A DNA stretch of 64,000 nucleotides. Source: CAWJMN01 sp963844055. Its GTDB lineage: Bacteria; Planctomycetota; Planctomycetia; Pirellulales; Pirellulaceae. Positions 9,037 through 18,442 of the stretch are shown here, piece by piece. The position numbers were made by a program, and so were the translations under genes. The notes below the pieces were generated by a model. It worked only from the letters and a program-made list of their open reading frames with translations. It ran no database searches and was not told the origin of the DNA. Location: NCBI GenBank assembly GCA_963844055.1, contig CAWJMN010000001.1, positions 3,534,001 to 3,598,000 on the forward strand, given 5' to 3'. The first letter of the stretch is position 1; every line of letters begins with the position of its first letter.

Positions 9037-9384
9037 CTAGTAGCCACGCGGGACGGCACTGGGATCTGCCGCATGACTGACCGACGACTCCGCAGGCCGC
9101 TGGATGGCAGAAAGCCGTGCCGCATCGATCTTGTGATGCTCGGCAACGAAAAGCTCGTGCGTTGTCAGATAGAGCCGGTTCTTATCCCAGGCCGGGCCGA
9201 ACGTCATGTTCTGCGTCACGACCTGGCCCTCGTCTTCCGTATAAACCGCGATCATGTAGCGACCACCACTGGCATCGCGGGCCTTCTGCAGCGCTGCTTG
9301 CAACTCCGGCGGAAACGACGGTAACTGCTGGATCTCAAACGAGACTGGAACGCCACCGAGCGGAAACTGCTCACCACCATTCAT
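9037..9384 (-). CDS. hypothetical protein, 115 aa
   Basis: I do not recognise this protein. It has a beta-rich centre (RYMIAVYTEDEGQVV) and a helical, polar C-terminus, with no signal or membrane segment and no cysteines. The ATG is preceded by GGGGGCAGGT, the leader motif shared by several phage genes here, so the start is well supported. It sits between a DUF115-like protein and the cupin, 39 bases and 11 bases away, and is very likely co-transcribed with the glycan cluster. Confidence 0.6.
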   Translation of the reverse strand: MNGGEQFPLGGVPVSFEIQQLPSFPPELQAALQKARDASGGRYMIAVYTEDEGQVVTQNMTFGPAWDKNRLYLTTHELFVAEHHKIDAARLSAIQRPAESSVSHAADPSAVPRGY

Positions 9385-9395
9385 ACCTGCCCCCT

Positions 9396-10376
9396 CTACT
9401 TGTAGTACCAGCCGCTTGCGTCAATCGGATCTTGCGGAATGTGCGACGTCGCGGCCTCGATTGCATCTTCATACCGGCACGCCGGAAAAACCGTCAATCC
9501 GCTGCGAGGATTGCAGTTGAACACTCGAAAGCCCGCCGCATCGAATCGCGGCCTCAACATTCCGAACATCTTGTTCATCGTGCAATACGACTCGTTGTTG
9601 CTTATACACGCCGCTGCTCCCTTCTCCTGATCGAACGCGTACGGCCGTTCGAACGCCATCAGGAAGTCGCAGCCCAATAGGTAGACCACACGGAAGCCAA
9701 GCGAATACGCCAGCTTCAGAACCGCGAACATCACATTCAGACATCGCGGGTTCCCGTTTCGTGCCGCTTGGTCTTTTCCGTTCCCCCAGTTGATCTGCTG
9801 CTCTTCCAGCCATCGTTCGGGACGAAAGTCGGCATTGCGATCGATCCCAATCACCCCCGGCATATCCGCAATCGTGAGAGCTTGGCCCGTCGGAGTTTGC
9901 AACGTCTCGAATTCGCCCGTCGGCAGCTTGTGACGAAGCATCAGCCGACGCCTCAGGTGCCGGAAGTGAACGAACTTCAGCACCGCCGGATCCAGCCACA
10001 GCGACTCATGGAACTTGTCGGGAGTATCGACGTAGATCCAACCATTGGGACGAATGATCGTTCCCGCATTGTTGACGGCAATCGTAAAGACGCCCCGGCG
10101 GGAAAGCTGCGACAGGTCAAGCGTGCGGATCGACGGTCCCGACAACACGATGAAGCACTGACCACCATTCCCAAGGTAGTCCAGGCGGACCGGGTTGCCG
10201 GCATGGTCGAAAAACGGACTGGCCTGCGTGAGGTCGATCGAGCTTTGCGTCGTCGATTCTGCCGCGCGATGGGCCTTCTTCAATGCCCGAAGTCGCTGCT
10301 TCTCCGATTCAGGAAGTGCTCGCCACTGTTTTGGCGTCAGAACTGGCAGAGGTTCTAGTCCGTTCCCAGGCTGCAT
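9396..10376 (-). CDS. DUF115/GT42-like Rossmann protein
   Basis: The core FIVLSGPSIRTLDLSQLSRR then VFTIAVNNA resembles the start of DUF115 (motility accessory factor) and GT42 sialyltransferase-like domains, which open with a GNGPSL loop and a TIGVNNA strand. A charged helix (residues 15-45) precedes it. Later, FRVVYLLGCDFLMA and the FNCNPRSGLTVFP end match the GCDF/YNCSP...LxxFP pattern often seen in phage and glycan-cluster versions of this fold. At 326 aa the length fits. It probably modifies or transfers a sugar, but catalytic residues are not assignable. The upstream gene overlaps its start by 68 bases. Confidence 0.5.
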   Translation of the reverse strand: MQPGNGLEPLPVLTPKQWRALPESEKQRLRALKKAHRAAESTTQSSIDLTQASPFFDHAGNPVRLDYLGNGGQCFIVLSGPSIRTLDLSQLSRRGVFTIAVNNAGTIIRPNGWIYVDTPDKFHESLWLDPAVLKFVHFRHLRRRLMLRHKLPTGEFETLQTPTGQALTIADMPGVIGIDRNADFRPERWLEEQQINWGNGKDQAARNGNPRCLNVMFAVLKLAYSLGFRVVYLLGCDFLMAFERPYAFDQEKGAAACISNNESYCTMNKMFGMLRPRFDAAGFRVFNCNPRSGLTVFPACRYEDAIEAATSHIPQDPIDASGWYYK

Positions 10377-10806
10377 GATACTTTTCGTCCCGCTCGCTTA
10401 GTCCAACCGCTCGACAGACTAGAGTTTTGGCGATCAAGCGGGAAAATGGCAATCGTCGCAGTTTTGCCTGTTCCGCCAGCCAGCCGAGGATCGTGTCGAG
10501 GTTACTCCGACACCAGCACGTCCCCTCGTGGTCCATCTGGATCGCATGCTCCAAGCACTTACAGCCCTGCTCGTGCTGGAATCCAAACCGACCAAGCGTC
10601 GTCAGTAATCGTGATCCGGGCCCGCCGGGTATCAACTTGTGCAAGCATTCTGGCGGAGGCTTGCCGGCCGCTCGCGCATCCCACAAGGACCGATAGCGAA
10701 CATTGGTTTGGCATAGCCTGTGAAGTGCTTCGCCTTTGTGCATCCGATGCCGCTCGCAGTAGCCTGCCAGGACGCAAGAGCAGTCTGAGACCGGCGGCTG
10801 GCTCAT
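10309..10806 (-). CDS. Cys/His-rich hypothetical protein
   Basis: The 165-aa protein opens with CSCVLAGYCERHRMHKGEA, and further Cys and His residues follow (CLHKLI, GCKCLEHAI, TCWC). These may form zinc-binding or structural sites. The C-terminus is helical and basic. The ATG overlaps the stop of the upstream Cys-rich protein by 4 bases. The final residues run 68 bases into the next gene, which is unusually long and could mark an unseen indel. I know similar Cys-rich openings from glycan-cluster proteins of planctomycetes only by general resemblance, so I assign no function. Confidence 0.5.
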   Translation of the reverse strand: MSQPPVSDCSCVLAGYCERHRMHKGEALHRLCQTNVRYRSLWDARAAGKPPPECLHKLIPGGPGSRLLTTLGRFGFQHEQGCKCLEHAIQMDHEGTCWCRSNLDTILGWLAEQAKLRRLPFSRLIAKTLVCRAVGLSERDEKYHAAWERTRTSASSDAKTVASTS

Positions 10807-11240
10807 GCGTGCACAATCTCGTAATCGGCCGTGCCAGCAATCGGATTGCCAAACGGATCAGAAAACGTGTTGACCGTGCCAGTAATCGAAAGCGGCGAAC
10901 ACACGACGTTGGCCGGCGCACTCAGTTCCGACATAAACGGACCGGTCGTGCCAACATAGAAGCTCCAGCCGCTCGTCACTCCACCAATGCAACTGCAACT
11001 GATCCCAAGGACCGAGAAGTTCGGCTGCCCCAAGCAGGATGCGGCACCGCTCGGAGCGTTCCACTGGTAGCTTGCGGGCCCCATCAGCACACCCGAAAGC
11101 GTGTAGGTCTTTCCTGCCAGGCACGCCCCTGCCCCGGTCCCGCCGGTGAACGTCAGAATGAGCGTGTCCGCCTGCGTCAGGCCGCAGCAGCAGCCTCCGC
11201 CACCACAGCACGGACAATCCGACATATCAATCGTAGGCAC
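10803..11240 (-). CDS. Cys-rich virion-like protein, 145 aa
   Basis: The protein starts with a run of cysteine pairs (CPCCGGGGCCCGL) and is otherwise beta-rich, with Gly/Ser/Thr repeats typical of a small extracellular or virion-surface domain. A GTG start is preceded at 5 bases by GGAGG, the best ribosome binding site in this stretch, and this decides the start over the in-frame ATG at 11225. It follows the Ser-rich tail protein with 9 bases between and is probably a tail-tip or appendage protein. The Cys run could be metal-binding or disulphide-linked. Confidence 0.55.
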   Translation of the reverse strand: MPTIDMSDCPCCGGGGCCCGLTQADTLILTFTGGTGAGACLAGKTYTLSGVLMGPASYQWNAPSGAASCLGQPNFSVLGISCSCIGGVTSGWSFYVGTTGPFMSELSAPANVVCSPLSITGTVNTFSDPFGNPIAGTADYEIVHA

Positions 11241-11249
11241 GGAAGCCTC

Positions 11250-12272
11250 CTAGCACGACGATGCCCCGATCTGGACTCCCAGCGACTTCGGAAAGCAGAT
11301 CTGCCTTGTGCAGTACGTCAGTACGCAGCTGCTACCGTTAAAGCTCACGCTGGTCACCACCGTCATGCAGTCATAGCCCGAAGACTGGGACGAAAGCGAC
11401 GACAGCGACGTGCTGGAACTGCTCGAATTGTCGCTAACGCTCTGGCTCGATCGACTGCTGGAGTTGCTCGACGAGTTGCTACTCGACTTGCTGGAAGAAT
11501 TGCTGCTCGCGGAAGAAAGCGACTGACTGACCGATGACTTCGAGCTCGAATTGCTGGACGAGTTGCTCGACGACTCGGAACTGTACGAAGAAAAAGACTC
11601 CGACTGGGACGACGCATCCTCGCCCGCATAGGCCACCGCACAAAACCATTGCTCGGTGACGTTATAGACCTGAACGAGCGTCCCCTGCGGAAGGTATGCC
11701 GCTCCCAGGTCCGTCGGCACGATATTGTGCACAAACGCGTCGGGGGTCGCCGTCGGACTCAGGTAGGTCATCGTGTGACCTTGCCGCCCGGCCGCCTCTG
11801 GGTACACCAGCTTTACGAACTTGATCGCATAGGTATCAGGCTGGTCAGTCTGGCGGGGGTAGTTGTTGCTCTTGTCGCGGACGGTGATCGCGTGCCGAAC
11901 CGTGCGGGGGTTGATCGGATGAAACTTGCCCGACTGCTCACAATAGAAGCCAAACAGCTTCTCCCCGTCATCGTAGACGAGCCCCAAAGCATCCTTGACG
12001 TTCGTGTGCTCGGCTTCATCGTTCGCCATGAACGTGTCGCCCGACTGTTCATAGAAAACGACCTTGGCCTTGCGGTCACCTGCCAGGGTTGCGTTGCTGT
12101 TGAACTTGCCAAGCACTTCACTGGCCCGCATCAAGCGGATCCGCGTGTATCGCGTTTGAGACGATGGCGCGTGCGACGTGATGCGATTAAGCGTCGAACC
12201 GACACGGTTCTGCTCGCTCGCGCTAGGCTGATCGCCCTTCCCCCAATCGGTCTTAAATAGCTCGCGTGCCAT
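11250..12272 (-). CDS. tail-associated protein with Ser-rich stalk
   Basis: The 340-aa protein has three parts. Residues 1-215 form a globular domain (ARELFKTDWGKGDQPSASEQ at the start) that looks like a phage structural module. Residues about 220-295 are almost entirely Ser with Asn, Lys, Thr, Glu or Gln between pairs, for example SSNSSSNSSSKSS. Residues 296-340 form a small Cys-containing end (YDCMTVVTSVSF, VLTYCTRQICF). The Ser-rich part is probably an extended flexible stalk between head and tip domains. Its ATG shares a TAATG overlap with the upstream gene. The layout fits a tail fibre or tip protein and makes it a candidate substrate for the glycosyltransferases that follow. Confidence 0.6.
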   Translation of the reverse strand: MARELFKTDWGKGDQPSASEQNRVGSTLNRITSHAPSSQTRYTRIRLMRASEVLGKFNSNATLAGDRKAKVVFYEQSGDTFMANDEAEHTNVKDALGLVYDDGEKLFGFYCEQSGKFHPINPRTVRHAITVRDKSNNYPRQTDQPDTYAIKFVKLVYPEAAGRQGHTMTYLSPTATPDAFVHNIVPTDLGAAYLPQGTLVQVYNVTEQWFCAVAYAGEDASSQSESFSSYSSESSSNSSSNSSSKSSVSQSLSSASSNSSSKSSSNSSSNSSSRSSQSVSDNSSSSSTSLSSLSSQSSGYDCMTVVTSVSFNGSSCVLTYCTRQICFPKSLGVQIGASSC

Positions 12273-13108
12273 TAACTGAACAGGTCCATGAAGGAAGACG
12301 AGGTGTCGTAGACGAACTTACTGGCGTCGTTCTTATCAACTAGCTTGTCCCAGGAATTGTTCGACGTCTTCCAGAAGTGATTCCAGCCGTAACTGCTCCC
12401 GCTCGACTTGAGTTTCCGCTCCTGGAACTTGTGGTCGATCGTCCAGACCTGCGTACCATCAGAACTGAACGTCCACCCGATCTCGGCGCCCAAGTACAAC
12501 AGCGATTGATCGGCAACGCTATTGAAGTAGCTATTGTTTAACGTGCCGTCGTTCACCTTGCCAATGTTAGCCTTAATCGCCGTCCACGGCACCGACAAAG
12601 CCCGATGCCAGGTGATCGAATGTTCGACCATCGGAATCAGCTTGCCGGCGGTGATGTTGTCGTCTTTGACGTCCTTCTTTCCGTTGGCGTCTGCCGTCAA
12701 CCATTGCAGCGTGTTCGACGGGATCGTCATGAACTCGGCAGAAAACGCCCACTTGCGGGAGATGAGCTGATTCGCCGACGGCTGCTCGAACTTGAGCTTG
12801 GAGTACTTGATCGTGACTTCGGCCGAGTCGTAGGTCGGGAAGTCGCCAGAGGGATTCCAGTCGAGCGACCCTTCAGGATGAAGCGGCCGCACGTCCATCG
12901 ATTCCACATAGAGGTAGCTCACCCCCGGAAACTGGCCGGGCGGAGCTGGCGGAGGTGGGAAGCACTCTAGGGTCAGCGCATCGATATTCGCCCAAGCAAC
13001 GATGCCGATACGCGTCGCGTCGCGTGAGTCTCGCGTGAAATTGATGACAGGCGACTTCCCCGCGTAGTCATCGAACGGAACGAAACCGCCTGCCACGGCG
13101 TATCCCAT
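12272..13108 (-). CDS. phage structural protein, 278 aa, probable tail tip
   Basis: The protein is beta-rich with many Trp and aromatic residues and no motif I recognise. It contains a Pro-rich loop (FPPPPAPPGQFPG) at about residues 50-62. It ends FVYDTSSSFMDLFS. Its place after the tape measure and before the Ser-rich tail protein, and the TAATG junction with the latter, suggest a baseplate, tip or distal tail component. Length and composition are compatible with such proteins. Function is inferred from position only. Confidence 0.5.
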   Translation of the reverse strand: MGYAVAGGFVPFDDYAGKSPVINFTRDSRDATRIGIVAWANIDALTLECFPPPPAPPGQFPGVSYLYVESMDVRPLHPEGSLDWNPSGDFPTYDSAEVTIKYSKLKFEQPSANQLISRKWAFSAEFMTIPSNTLQWLTADANGKKDVKDDNITAGKLIPMVEHSITWHRALSVPWTAIKANIGKVNDGTLNNSYFNSVADQSLLYLGAEIGWTFSSDGTQVWTIDHKFQERKLKSSGSSYGWNHFWKTSNNSWDKLVDKNDASKFVYDTSSSFMDLFS

Positions 13109-13228
13109 GATCTAACAGCCTTCCAGACAGACCCTTTGAGAAGGAATGGCTGGCCCCCGGCTGAAAGCCATGGTAGGGAAAGTGCCGCGAGATCGTCCAC
13201 ACTGATGCTAATAGGGCGGGAAAATAAG

Positions 13229-13265
13229 AAAGCCGCACGTCAGCTTACGACTAACGTGCGGCTTT
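13229..13265 (-). terminator. intrinsic terminator for minus-strand transcripts
   Basis: A perfect 12-bp stem (13229-13240 with 13254-13265, AAAGCCGCACGT) encloses a 13-base loop. On the minus strand the stem is followed by CTTATTTTCCC, which is T-rich. The plus-strand side has no T tract. It lies downstream of the small gene at 13516-13785 and of the tape measure block, and separates them from the tip genes. Confidence 0.7.
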
Positions 13266-13515
13266 GGAAGATTACCGACTGACGGTAGTGATCGGTCGGC
13301 TTTGGGGCCGGTTTGTAGCCCAGAAGTGTCTTTAAGACTTTGGGAGTATCCCGGCCAGAAGCTCAAACAGTCAATTGTCAGTTATGACAAATCATTGCCA
13401 GTAAGCGTATCGAGTTGGCCAGCGGAAGTCTCGTTCTTTAGTTCGCTGAGCAGCCAGATCGAATGAAGCCGAACGAATGTGCTGAACGTTGGAGAATGCG
13501 AGATCATCGCTCCAA

Positions 13516-13785
13516 TTACGTCCTGCCTGCGTATTCTACCTTGATAACATCTATACCAAGATTCGCTTTGCCGAACTGGGCGACAACCGACGAGATCGCC
13601 GAATCGAGGCTACTGGCGGCTCGAATGAAAGACATGCGAACAAAGCCATCCTGAAAGCCTACGGACGAATCGTCGCATCCTGCTTCAACAACCGCGTCTA
13701 ACTGTTCAGACGTTAGCGGACTAGAACTGTTCAATACGAGCGTGAAATCGTACTTGTAAAGATGGTCGTCCGGTAAATTTGTCAT
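13516..13785 (-). CDS. small conserved-type hypothetical protein, 89 aa
   Basis: The protein reads KYDFTLVLNSSSPLTSEQLDAVVEAGCDDSSVGF, an opening I associate with a small family of uncharacterised 80-100-aa proteins found near stress or toxin-antitoxin genes in many bacteria (FTLVL...LTEE...L.EAGCDD). No DNA-binding or enzyme motif is visible. It is a lone gene between two non-coding stretches inside the tail module, so it is probably a moron (an extra gene) with its own promoter. I infer no function. Confidence 0.6.
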   Translation of the reverse strand: MTNLPDDHLYKYDFTLVLNSSSPLTSEQLDAVVEAGCDDSSVGFQDGFVRMSFIRAASSLDSAISSVVAQFGKANLGIDVIKVEYAGRT

Positions 13786-14208
13786 GTCGATCCAGTCATT
13801 TCTACAATTTCAGTCTACCACCTGTCACAAGCATAATGTTCGCTCAGAATTCTCTCTAGCAAATTTAGGCATGCCGAGCCGTTTTCTAGAATAACGAAAA
13901 CACTAGATTTTAGTTGACATTTGAAAGACTACTGTGCTCCTGCCACATGCTCTGCATGATGGGTAAAACAAGCGGCTTTAGCCATGATTTTTGTGCGAGT
14001 TAAAGTACTGACGATGATCGTCAAGTCGCAAGCCTGAGTTGATCTTTGATTGGCCGCCAAAGCTCGTTTAATAGGTATGACGCAGTTCGGTCGATAGCTG
14101 GATACTGGAACCGCGATTCTCTGCAAATTATCATCAGCCACAAGGCAAGGCGGTTGCGAACGACTCGCTCCGTCAGAATCAAATCTTCCAAGAAGGGGCA
14201 AGGCAGGT
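13786..14208. other. intergenic stretch, no gene seen
   Basis: This AT-richer stretch separates the small minus-strand gene from the plus-strand membrane protein. Open frames in it are short and lack ribosome binding sites. A TTGACA at about 13914 has no convincing -10 box at the right distance. I see no repeat or hairpin of note. It probably holds the divergent promoters of the two flanking genes. Confidence 0.4.
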
Positions 14209-14838
14209 ATGAGCGAAGAACGAAATGGGCCTAGTGGGCTGTTGGTGCTGGTAGTTGCAGGTATCGGAACCTTTTTTCTCCTAGGGCTCTTTGGAGTCGC
14301 ATGGATATTTGCATTTAGAGCCACAGCAATCCATGTCGTACCTCCGAACGCTCAATTCGTCCAAGGCGCAAAAAACGAACTCCGAGACGAAGAAACCGCA
14401 CCTGTTTTGTCACCCGGCGGAAGCATCGCTCACGATGACATCACGCTGACTCTTGAGAATGTGAAAAGAGGTAATTTTGGCGTGAAATCGTCCGGCGAAC
14501 ACTCGACGCTAGAAGATCACTTCGTGCTCACATTCAGCTTCGACAATAAGTCATCAGACATTGTCGTTGAAAGCGCTCGCGTTGGCTTGCAGAAAGGCCA
14601 TGACAATGCCGGAAATTCTCTAGAGCAAATTACTGGTATCCTCCTGTCGGACAACGGGCGAGAGTCTACCAAAGAAATTCGTCCAGGAGCGACCGGAGTC
14701 TATTACATGATCCTCAAGCCGACCGTAGATTCTGCATCCACCTTTGAAGGCGTATTGAGGTGGAAAACCAGATCGAACGGTGACTACCACTTGGGGCGAC
14801 TGAAGTTCAATGCCTCAGACGTGACGAATTTCAAATAG
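14209..14838 (+). CDS. membrane-anchored protein with beta-rich ectodomain
   Basis: After 9 hydrophilic residues comes one strong membrane helix (LLVLVVAGIGTFFLLGLFGVAW at residues 11-31). A beta-rich domain follows with DITLTLENVKRGNFG, HFVLTFSFDNKS and GVYYMILKP, the pattern of an Ig-like fold that lies outside the membrane. The gene is on the plus strand, opposite to the tail genes around it, and has its own ribosome binding site (GGCAGG). It ends immediately before the convergent tape measure stop. It is probably a moron or host-derived cargo that acts in the cell envelope. No enzyme motif is present. Confidence 0.65.
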   Translation: MSEERNGPSGLLVLVVAGIGTFFLLGLFGVAWIFAFRATAIHVVPPNAQFVQGAKNELRDEETAPVLSPGGSIAHDDITLTLENVKRGNFGVKSSGEHSTLEDHFVLTFSFDNKSSDIVVESARVGLQKGHDNAGNSLEQITGILLSDNGRESTKEIRPGATGVYYMILKPTVDSASTFEGVLRWKTRSNGDYHLGRLKFNASDVTNFK

Positions 14839-17626
14839 CTAGTCGCCAAAGCCAATTGACTTCCCAAGGCCCTTGATGGCATCGACTGTCGCGCGGGAGC
14901 TGCCAGCAATGGCGGCCCCGATAGCCGTTCCGACCTTCTTCGTCTCTTCCTTGACGTCGAGGGTTGCCTTGACGGCCGCTTTGCGATCCTTCTTTTCGTC
15001 GCTGCCAGACAGAGATTCTTGCAGACGCTTGTTCATCTGCTCGATTCCAACGAAGTCTGTCTTGGAGTTTTTCTTCTTCTCCTCATCGCTCTTCGGCTGA
15101 TTGAACATGCCAGCGATCTCGTTAAATCGAGCGCGAGCGGAATCGAGCCATCCCATGGCGGCATCACCAGCGGCACCGAGTCCAGACTTCGCGCCACCCA
15201 TGATCTTGCCAAGGAATGCACCAGTCTGGCCTGCGAACCGATCACGATCTCGCTTGTTTTTCATTTCGCCATACATTTTCTCCGCGAGATTATGAGCGAT
15301 TCGCTCCATGGTGGACGCGACTCGCGGAGGCATGGCGGACATCGTCGTCTTGAACGCATCCACAGCGGCTTTTCCGACGTCCTTGGAAACAGCCCCCATC
15401 TCACTAGAGAAGGTATTGATCGGGTTCTTAATGTCTTCCAGTGCCTTTTTGAAAAAATCTTTCCCAACCTCCGCAGCAGCATCTCCACCATCAACAATTG
15501 ATTGAACTGCGCCACCGAGATTTCCCTTTTGGACATTCTGCCATGCAGCCTCCGCCGCCCGCATCTGGATCTCTATCACCTTCATAGCGGCCTTGAAGCC
15601 ATTTGCGATCGTCTGAACTACTACATCGAAGATCCCAACAATGACCGTCCCGAAGGCACTGAAGATCTTCTGGCCGTTCATAACAAGTGCCGTGAAGCCA
15701 GCAATCGTCGCATCTACCATCGCAGCAACGGCAAATGGTATCCGCTCATTAAGCGTGTACTTGAATTCCTCCCAGATTGTGATGGCGACAGCAGCAGCTT
15801 TTACCTTCAAGTACTCCCAAGCCGCGCCCCAGTCGCTGCTCAAGACTGACATGAAGTCCACCATGCTCCGCAGTCGCTTAAGCACACCCCCGATAAAGCT
15901 GTTAAACCCGGACTGGATCGTGCCTGTGTTTCCGAAGATGTTGCTCATCATGTCGCCAACCGACTTGAACGCCGGCACGATCGCACGGTAGACATTTCGG
16001 CCGATCTCCAACACATTCGTCTTAACCTCATTGATCAGCCGGCCAAACTCTTTAGCCTCTGGGCTCGCAAAAGCCCGCTGGACAAGAGTTGTCAACAGCG
16101 TCATGCCAGCAATCGCGGCCGTTATCGGAATGACCAGCGGAGCCACGACCGACATCATCGTTCCAAAAATGCCCGATAGCAGTGAAGCCGCTCCGACCGC
16201 TGCCAAAATACCACTAGCAACAGTCGCCACCTTCACAACAAACATGGCCAGCGGGCTAGAAACGATGCCCTCGATAACCGACATGAGTGACAACATTCCC
16301 GATTGAATCATCGAGATGACAGACGTAAATTTCTTGCCATCCATGAACTTGACCACGAATGACATCGCCTTTTTGGCACTATCAAAGACGGGCTTGAAGG
16401 CATCGCCAAGAGCCATCCCGATATTGTCCTTGAGCGTGGACGCCATACCGAGCATCGTTTTGGATTGAGCTTCAGCCATGCCGTTGTAGCGTTGCCCGAG
16501 CTTATCGATCAGCCCCATGATCTGGGTCATCCCGACCTTGCCCTCTTCGGACATCTTGCGGGCCGTGGCCTCTGAAACTCCCATCGACTCAGCCAGCATG
16601 GTCCAGGCCGGGATGCCAGCTTCCGCAAGCTGATTCATCTCCTGGGCATGAATCACCCCCTTGCCGATCATGTCCGTGATGGCCTTCGTAATGTGCGGAA
16701 GGGACTGGAATCCGTTTGCAGATCCGGCGGCAGCATCGCCAAGCTTTTTGATCACCGGCATTACCTGGCTTTCGGCGATCTTTTTGGTTGCTCAGCAGCT
16801 TTACCGCGACCTGCGTAATATCAGGCATCTCAAACGGAGTCTTGGCCGCATACTTGCGGGTCTCTGCCAAGAGTGCCTTTGCACGCAACTGGCTTCCTAG
16901 AAGCTGCGTAAAGCCAGTGGTCATTTTTTCGATTTCGGCGTTGTACATAATGCCCTGCATCACCAAGTCCTTGGCAGACACAACGACCTTTGTGACACCG
17001 GCTGCCACCAACTGACCTGTGGCCATCGCACCAGCGGTTTGCAGGAATCCGCCGTACGGTCTATCAGACTGCTTGGCAGCATCGCGGCTCCGACGAAGAC
17101 GAATCGCAAGTTCGGACTTCGCTTGCATCTGAGCCATAGTCTGGGCGTGACGAGATGCGATCTGACTAAGCTGCTGATCGAACCGCTTCTGATTGAGCTG
17201 GATCGTCAACCCTTTCGATGCCTTCATCGAATTCATTTTGGCATTGGCGGCTGCCATCGCTGCGGCCGTCTTCGAGCGGATTGCGTTCGTGGTTGCTGAC
17301 GACTTTAGCTTGGTCGCATTCGCAGCTGCGGTAGCAACAACAGACTGAGCCGATGCCGCTGCATTGGCCTTAATTGCCTGGGTCTGAGCCCTGATCTTCG
17401 CCGTCTGCTGCGATGCCGTTGCAGACGCACGCTTGCCGGCAGCCGCGACCGCAGCTGTTGACGCTGCAATCGTAGCTGCCTGCTTCTTTCCAAGAGCAGC
17501 GTTAATACCAGAAGCCGTCAGCTTCGCACGCATGGAGATGCGATCAAGAGCCTGTCGCATCTTCTGCTCGAATTTAAGATCCTTGATAAGGATCTCGATG
17601 ACAGCCTTTCCTAGATCACTGCTCAT
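14839..17626 (-). CDS. phage tail tape measure protein, frame interrupted
   Basis: The N-terminal half (345 codons) has a long Ala/Gln/Lys-rich coiled-coil region, then the tape-measure signature: EIEKMTTGFTQLLG, KALLAETRKYAAKTPFEMPD and VAVKLLSNQK. It continues in the next frame with QVMPVIKKLGDAAAG, AEAGIPAWTMLAE and hydrophobic helices, e.g. SGILAAVGAASLLSGIFGTM. Frame one passes to frame two at an AAAAA run at 16781-16785, which has one surplus base. Removing it gives one protein of about 928 aa that determines tail length. The ATG overlaps the stop of the tail chaperone extension (ATGA). Its position after the chaperones is the classic siphovirus order. A sequencing indel is more likely than a real loss of a virion gene. 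Confidence 0.85.
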
Positions 17627-17934
17627 CGTTCTTCACTTCCCGTGAAATGCTTGCGACGTTCCCGAATCATTCGGCGGTAATCTTCCGCATCCGTTGCTGC
17701 GCTATCACCGCGAGACAGACGATTCATCCGGCGGCAAGAGTCTTCAACCTGTTCGTGAGAAGCCAGATAAAACTCAGCTTCAGACAGCGTGAGCTTTTTG
17801 GCTTCCGACGGCGCCATTCCTCGACCACCAATTTCCGGAGGCTGAACTAACAGCCAGAGCATGTACCGATACCCTGTAGCGCTAAACGCTACGGAGCGGC
17901 AACCGCCTCGTTGCTCTGGCCAATCTCGTTTCCC
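17623..17934 (-). CDS. tail assembly chaperone extension (GT product, -1 frameshift)
   Basis: This frame has no good start of its own but is open from the GGGAAAC site at 17928-17934. After a -1 slip the next codon is CGA at 17928, and the frame reads on without a stop through FSATGYRYMLWLLVQPPEIGG to the end. The GYRYMLWLL segment and the following charged helix look like a genuine protein. The stop overlaps the ATG of the tape measure gene. This is the arrangement of lambda G/GT: a short chaperone, plus a longer form made by frameshifting, directly upstream of the tape measure. The fusion would be about 244 aa. Confidence 0.7.
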   Translation of the reverse strand, partial: GKRDWPEQRGGCRSVAFSATGYRYMLWLLVQPPEIGGRGMAPSEAKKLTLSEAEFYLASHEQVEDSCRRMNRLSRGDSAATDAEDYRRMIRERRKHFTGSEER

Positions 17935-18356
17935 CCGTTGTTACCAAACACCCGATCCGTCAGCTGACCGATCTGCTGCTCGCCAAAGGTTTCATTCATG
18001 AGCAGTTCAAGTACTTCAGAACGACTTACGAGGTTCGGATATTGGCTATCGATAACTACCCAAAGAAAGAAGCACACGCCTTCCTGGGTCGAAAGGTATT
18101 TCGTTGCATCCTCATCAGTAACGCTGAGAATGTTGGATGCCTCTTGAATAGCCCGGTCAAGCAGTTCCTTTCCTTCAGCAGGCGGAAGCACTTCTTTTGC
18201 AGCTACGGCTGACTGAACAAGCCGACGCCGCTTCTGCTTGAGCATCTCTTCTTGAATTGCTCCAAGGTTCTCAAACGTCATTTCCTTCAAAAGAATGTCG
18301 CGATCCTTGATCCGCACTTGGATCGGACCACCTGTCACTCGGCTAACGTTTTGCAT
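17889..18356 (-). CDS. tail assembly chaperone (G-like)
   Basis: The 155-aa protein lies between major tail protein and tape measure, the standard site for the chaperone that coats the tape measure during tail assembly. It is mostly helical, acidic towards the end, with LLKEMTFENLGAIQEEML at residues 19-36 and CFFLWVVIDSQYP near 100. The ATG preceded by GGGGGCAAT is preferred to an upstream one in the leader. The last 15 codons contain the slippery heptamer, so most ribosomes stop at the TAG and some continue into the -1 frame. Confidence 0.75.
   Translation of the reverse strand: MQNVSRVTGGPIQVRIKDRDILLKEMTFENLGAIQEEMLKQKRRRLVQSAVAAKEVLPPAEGKELLDRAIQEASNILSVTDEDATKYLSTQEGVCFFLWVVIDSQYPNLVSRSEVLELLMNETFGEQQIGQLTDRVFGNNGGNEIGQSNEAVAAP
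17928..17934 (-). promoter_or_regulatory. -1 ribosomal frameshift slippery site GGGAAAC
   Basis: The heptamer is in the exact X XXY YYZ register of the chaperone frame (codons GGG GGA AAC, slip on G GGA AAC). It matches the consensus for programmed -1 frameshifting and closely resembles the lambda GGGAAAG site. The -1 frame downstream is open to the tape measure start. No strong downstream pseudoknot is obvious, as in lambda. Confidence 0.7.
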
Positions 18357-18442
18357 ATTGCCCCCAACTGATCTGAATGAAGAAAAGAATGGCCGCAGCG
18401 AAACCGCATGCGGCTCTAAATAAGGTTGCTGGACACGAACTA

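Noticed and set aside
10446..11537. Plus-strand 363-codon frame
   Set aside because: It is Arg/Ala/Ser-rich without motifs and covers three coupled minus-strand genes.
11396..11590. Possible CRISPR-like or minisatellite DNA repeat
   Set aside because: The periodicity comes from Ser codons of a low-complexity protein. The units vary in sequence and there are no spacers. The same applies to 21590-22340.
13929..14324. Minus-strand frame of 131 codons
   Set aside because: It overlaps the start of the well-supported plus-strand membrane protein and lacks any motif.
16589..17626. Programmed frameshift in the tape measure gene
   Set aside because: The change is +1 at an A run in the middle of a domain that is continuous in other phages, without a stop that could regulate it. 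An indel error is more likely.
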